This document shows, one piece after another, positions 61,736 to 64,000 of a stretch of 64,000 nt of DNA; the stretch's first letter is position 1, and each line of letters opens with the position of its first letter. Source of the stretch: Hymenobacter lapidiphilus. Lineage in GTDB: Bacteria; Bacteroidota; Bacteroidia; Cytophagales; Hymenobacteraceae. The translations under genes and the position numbers were made by a program. The stretch is from the NCBI RefSeq assembly GCF_013377885.1, contig NZ_JABKAU010000020.1, positions 1 to 64,000 on the forward strand, written 5' to 3'. Below the pieces are notes generated by a model. That model was not told the origin of the DNA. It saw only the letters and a program-made list of their open reading frames with translations, and did not search any database.

Positions 61736-63955
61736 ATGCAAGCCGCAACTCCGCTACCGCTGGCCGCGCCCGATTCCGTCCTGGTTCAGCCCGACAAGGT
61801 GCGGGCCGTGGACACCTTCTTCTACGACAACCGGATTGTCCGTGACTTTGGCGTGGCCACCGTTTTCTGGGGCGTTGCCGGCATGCTGGTCGGCATTCTG
61901 GCTGCCTTCCAGCTGGCCCTGCCCGATGCCAACCTGGGTAGCGCCTACACCACGTTTGGGCGCATCCGGCCGCTGCACACCAACGCCGTGATTTTTGCCT
62001 TCGTGGGCAACGGTATTTTCATGGGCGTTTACTACTCGCTGCAACGCCTGTGCAAAACGCCCATGTACTCCAAGGCCCTGAGTAAAATTCACTTCTGGGG
62101 CTGGCAGCTGGTTATTCTGAGCGCGCTCATTTCCCTGCCGATGGGCTTCACCACCAGCAAGGAGTACGCCGAACTGGAGTGGCCCATCGACATCCTGATT
62201 ACCGTTATTTGGGTGGTGTTCGGCTGGAACATGTTCGGCACGATTGCCAGGCGGCGCGAGCGGCACCTGTACGTGGGCATCTGGTTCTACATTGCCACGT
62301 TCCTGACGGTAGCGGTGCTGCACCTGGTGAACTCGGCGGCGCTGCCCGTGAGCTTCATGAAGAGCTACTCGGCCTACGCCGGCGTGCAGGATGCGCTGGT
62401 GCAGTGGTGGTACGGCCACAACGCGGTGGCCTTCTTCCTGACCACACCCTACCTGGGCCTGATGTACTACTTCCTGCCCAAGGCCGCCGGCCGGCCGGTG
62501 TATTCGTACCGACTGAGTATCATTCACTTCTGGTCGCTGATTTTCATCTACATCTGGGCCGGACCCCACCACCTGCTCTACACCTCGCTGCCCGACTGGG
62601 CCCAGAGCCTGGGCGTGGCCTTCTCCATCATGCTGATTGCGCCCAGCTGGGGCGGCATGATCAACGGGCTGCTGACACTGCGCGGGGCCTGGGACAAAGT
62701 GCGCGAGGAGCCAGTGCTCAAGTTTCTGGTGGTGGCCATTACGGCCTACGGCATGGCCACTTTCGAGGGCCCGATGCTGAGCCTGAAGAACGTAAACGCC
62801 ATTGCCCACTTTACCGACTGGATTGTAGCCCACGTGCACGTGGGGGCTTTGGGCTGGAACGGCTTCCTCACGTTTGCCATGCTCTACTGGCTGTGGCCGC
62901 GCCTCTACCGCACGCCGCTGTACTCGAAGAAGCTGGCTAACGCCCACTTCCTGATTGGCACGCTGGGCATCCTGTTCTATGCCATTCCGATGTACTGGGC
63001 CGGCTTCACGCAGGGCCTGATGTGGAAGCAGTTCAACGCTGAGGGGATGCTCCAGTATCCGAACTTCCTCGAAACGGTGCTCCAGATTGTGCCCATGTAC
63101 TACCTGCGCGGTATCGGTGGCATCATGTACCTGAGCGGCGTGTTCCTGATGGTGTATAACCTGTGGAAAACCGCCAAAGCGGGTACGCTACTGGCCGAAG
63201 AAAAAGCCACGGCCGCCCCGCTGCTGCCCGCTTCCGAAGACCCGCACATCAACGACGGCCACTGGCACCGCTGGATTGAGCGCCGCCCGTTCCAGCTGGC
63301 CGTTTGGGCCACCGTGGCCATTGCCATTGGCGGGGCCGTGGAGATGGTGCCGACTTTCCTCATCAAGAGCAATGTGCCCACTATTGCGGCCGTGCAGCCG
63401 TACTCGGCGCTCGAATTGCAGGGCCGCGACCTCTACATTAAAGAAGGCTGCTCGAACTGCCACACCCAGATGGTGCGCCCGTTCCGCTCCGAAACCGAGC
63501 GTTACGGCGAGTACAGCAAGGCGGGCGAGTTCGTGTACGACCGGCCCTTCCTGTGGGGCAGCAAGCGCACCGGCCCCGATTTGCACCGCGTGGGCGGCAA
63601 GTACCCGCACTCGTGGCACTACAACCACATGCTCGACCCCACCAGCATGTCGCCCGGCTCCATCATGCCGCCCTACCCGTGGCTATTCGATAACCAGATT
63701 GACTACTCGACGCTGGCCACCAAAATCCGGGTGCTGCAGCAACTGGGCACGCCTTACCGCGCCGGCTACGACAAGGATGCCGAAGCCGACGCCCGCCGCC
63801 AGGCCGACCAGATTGCGGCCGACCTGAAAAAGGAAGACATCGACGTGAAATCGGACCGGGAGATTATCGCCCTGATTGCCTACTTGCAACGCCTCGGTAC
63901 CGACATCAAGGTGAAGCCGGAAGCCGAAACTGCCGCCGCTACCGCCGCCCAGTAG
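61736..63955 (+). CDS. ccoNO: cbb3-type cytochrome c oxidase, fused CcoN-CcoO
   Basis: 739 aa. Terminal oxidase reducing O2 to water with proton pumping. The CcoN part (about 1-490) has 12-plus helices with the heme b ligand H81 (RPLHTNAVIFAF), the copper/heme histidines in YGHNAVAFF, GPHHLLY and AHVHVGALGWNG. The CcoO part (about 530-739) has one membrane helix and a heme c site CSNCH (C572, C575, H576), with SIMPPYPWLF supplying the distal methionine. The fusion is usual in Bacteroidota. ccoQ/ccoP would be expected to the right, outside the window. The start is the ATG at 61736, after the promoter-like box. Confidence 0.96.
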   Translation: MQAATPLPLAAPDSVLVQPDKVRAVDTFFYDNRIVRDFGVATVFWGVAGMLVGILAAFQLALPDANLGSAYTTFGRIRPLHTNAVIFAFVGNGIFMGVYYSLQRLCKTPMYSKALSKIHFWGWQLVILSALISLPMGFTTSKEYAELEWPIDILITVIWVVFGWNMFGTIARRRERHLYVGIWFYIATFLTVAVLHLVNSAALPVSFMKSYSAYAGVQDALVQWWYGHNAVAFFLTTPYLGLMYYFLPKAAGRPVYSYRLSIIHFWSLIFIYIWAGPHHLLYTSLPDWAQSLGVAFSIMLIAPSWGGMINGLLTLRGAWDKVREEPVLKFLVVAITAYGMATFEGPMLSLKNVNAIAHFTDWIVAHVHVGALGWNGFLTFAMLYWLWPRLYRTPLYSKKLANAHFLIGTLGILFYAIPMYWAGFTQGLMWKQFNAEGMLQYPNFLETVLQIVPMYYLRGIGGIMYLSGVFLMVYNLWKTAKAGTLLAEEKATAAPLLPASEDPHINDGHWHRWIERRPFQLAVWATVAIAIGGAVEMVPTFLIKSNVPTIAAVQPYSALELQGRDLYIKEGCSNCHTQMVRPFRSETERYGEYSKAGEFVYDRPFLWGSKRTGPDLHRVGGKYPHSWHYNHMLDPTSMSPGSIMPPYPWLFDNQIDYSTLATKIRVLQQLGTPYRAGYDKDAEADARRQADQIAADLKKEDIDVKSDREIIALIAYLQRLGTDIKVKPEAETAAATAAQ

Positions 63956-64000
63956 GCCAGCCAGGCGCACGGCCGGGGCTCTCAATCATCCGGGCCCAAC

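Noticed and set aside
61754..62947. Long antisense reading frames opposite real genes (also 16665-17876, 32431-33486, 35385-36443, 53910-55019, 9747-10784)
   Set aside because: GC-rich codon bias keeps the opposite frames open. Their translations are rich in His, Gln, Gly and Arg and match no family, while the strand opposite encodes well-known proteins.
1..64000. rRNA or tRNA genes, prophage, insertion sequence, plasmid or mobile-island genes
   Set aside because: I found no transposase, integrase, phage structural or conjugation protein, and no cloverleaf or rRNA-like segment.

Overview
The window looks like a chromosomal segment from an aerobic member of the Bacteroidota, most likely Hymenobacter or a close relative (Cytophagales). 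The evidence is the high GC content, three type IX secretion (T9SS) components (PorU, PorV, PorZ) plus a cargo protein with a T9SS sorting domain, the fused CcoN-CcoO oxidase, and repeated promoter boxes of the Bacteroidota form TAnnTTTG. The genus is inferred from protein flavour, not from a search. The content is mostly housekeeping. I see no rRNA, tRNA, transposase, prophage or CRISPR array.

Layout. 0.1-8.4 kb: a catalytically dead M16 peptidase homologue, porV, porU, pssA and a metallo-beta-lactamase hydrolase, all on the minus strand. 8.5-18.2 kb, plus strand: an FAD oxidoreductase, a large secreted protein joining beta-propeller repeats to a C-terminal barrel, then the cytochrome c maturation genes ccmB-ccmC-ccmD-like-ccmE-ccmF. 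18.6-21.4 kb: a T9SS cargo protein. 21.5-26.4 kb: a DUF2520 Rossmann protein, an ISC-type ferredoxin, iscX, a kdsC-like phosphatase, a UbiA prenyltransferase and an outer-membrane barrel. 26.6-30.5 kb: a glycosyltransferase facing a tightly overlapping acyl-CoA dehydrogenase / PIG-L deacetylase / NodS-like methyltransferase operon. 30.7-38.7 kb: purH and the cell-shape set mreB, mreC, mreD, mrdA, rodA. 38.7-45.6 kb: two poorly characterised proteins, a second ferredoxin, tdk, porZ and recO. 45.8-50.3 kb: six FKBP-type peptidyl-prolyl isomerase genes in a row. 50.4-53.7 kb: nrnA, ndk and a nucleoside transporter. 53.9-64 kb: a respiratory / oxygen-response block with a response regulator-Crp hybrid, a PAS histidine kinase, a cupin, a group III truncated globin, a CcoI-type copper ATPase, ccoS and ccoNO. 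The cco operon runs off the right edge.

How parts fit together. PorU and PorV form the attachment end of the T9SS, and PorZ presents anionic LPS to PorU. The Ccm proteins attach heme to c-type cytochromes, including the CcoO half of the oxidase. CcoI and CcoS assemble that oxidase, and the hybrid regulator beside it is a candidate oxygen or redox controller. MreBCD, PBP2 and RodA form the elongasome.

The most striking non-coding feature is a set of about a dozen long intergenic palindromes. Many share the terminal word GTCATnCnGAGC, and a second GC-rich palindrome family (GTAGGGGCGGGGCTTG...) accompanies them. In one place the second family is nested inside the first, and repeats separate the genes of the cell-shape operon. 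Short repeat-like inserts also occur in frame in purH and in the copper ATPase. Several start codons were moved downstream of the longest reading frame because a promoter box, terminator or repeat lies in the extension, or because the first signal peptide or conserved domain begins later.
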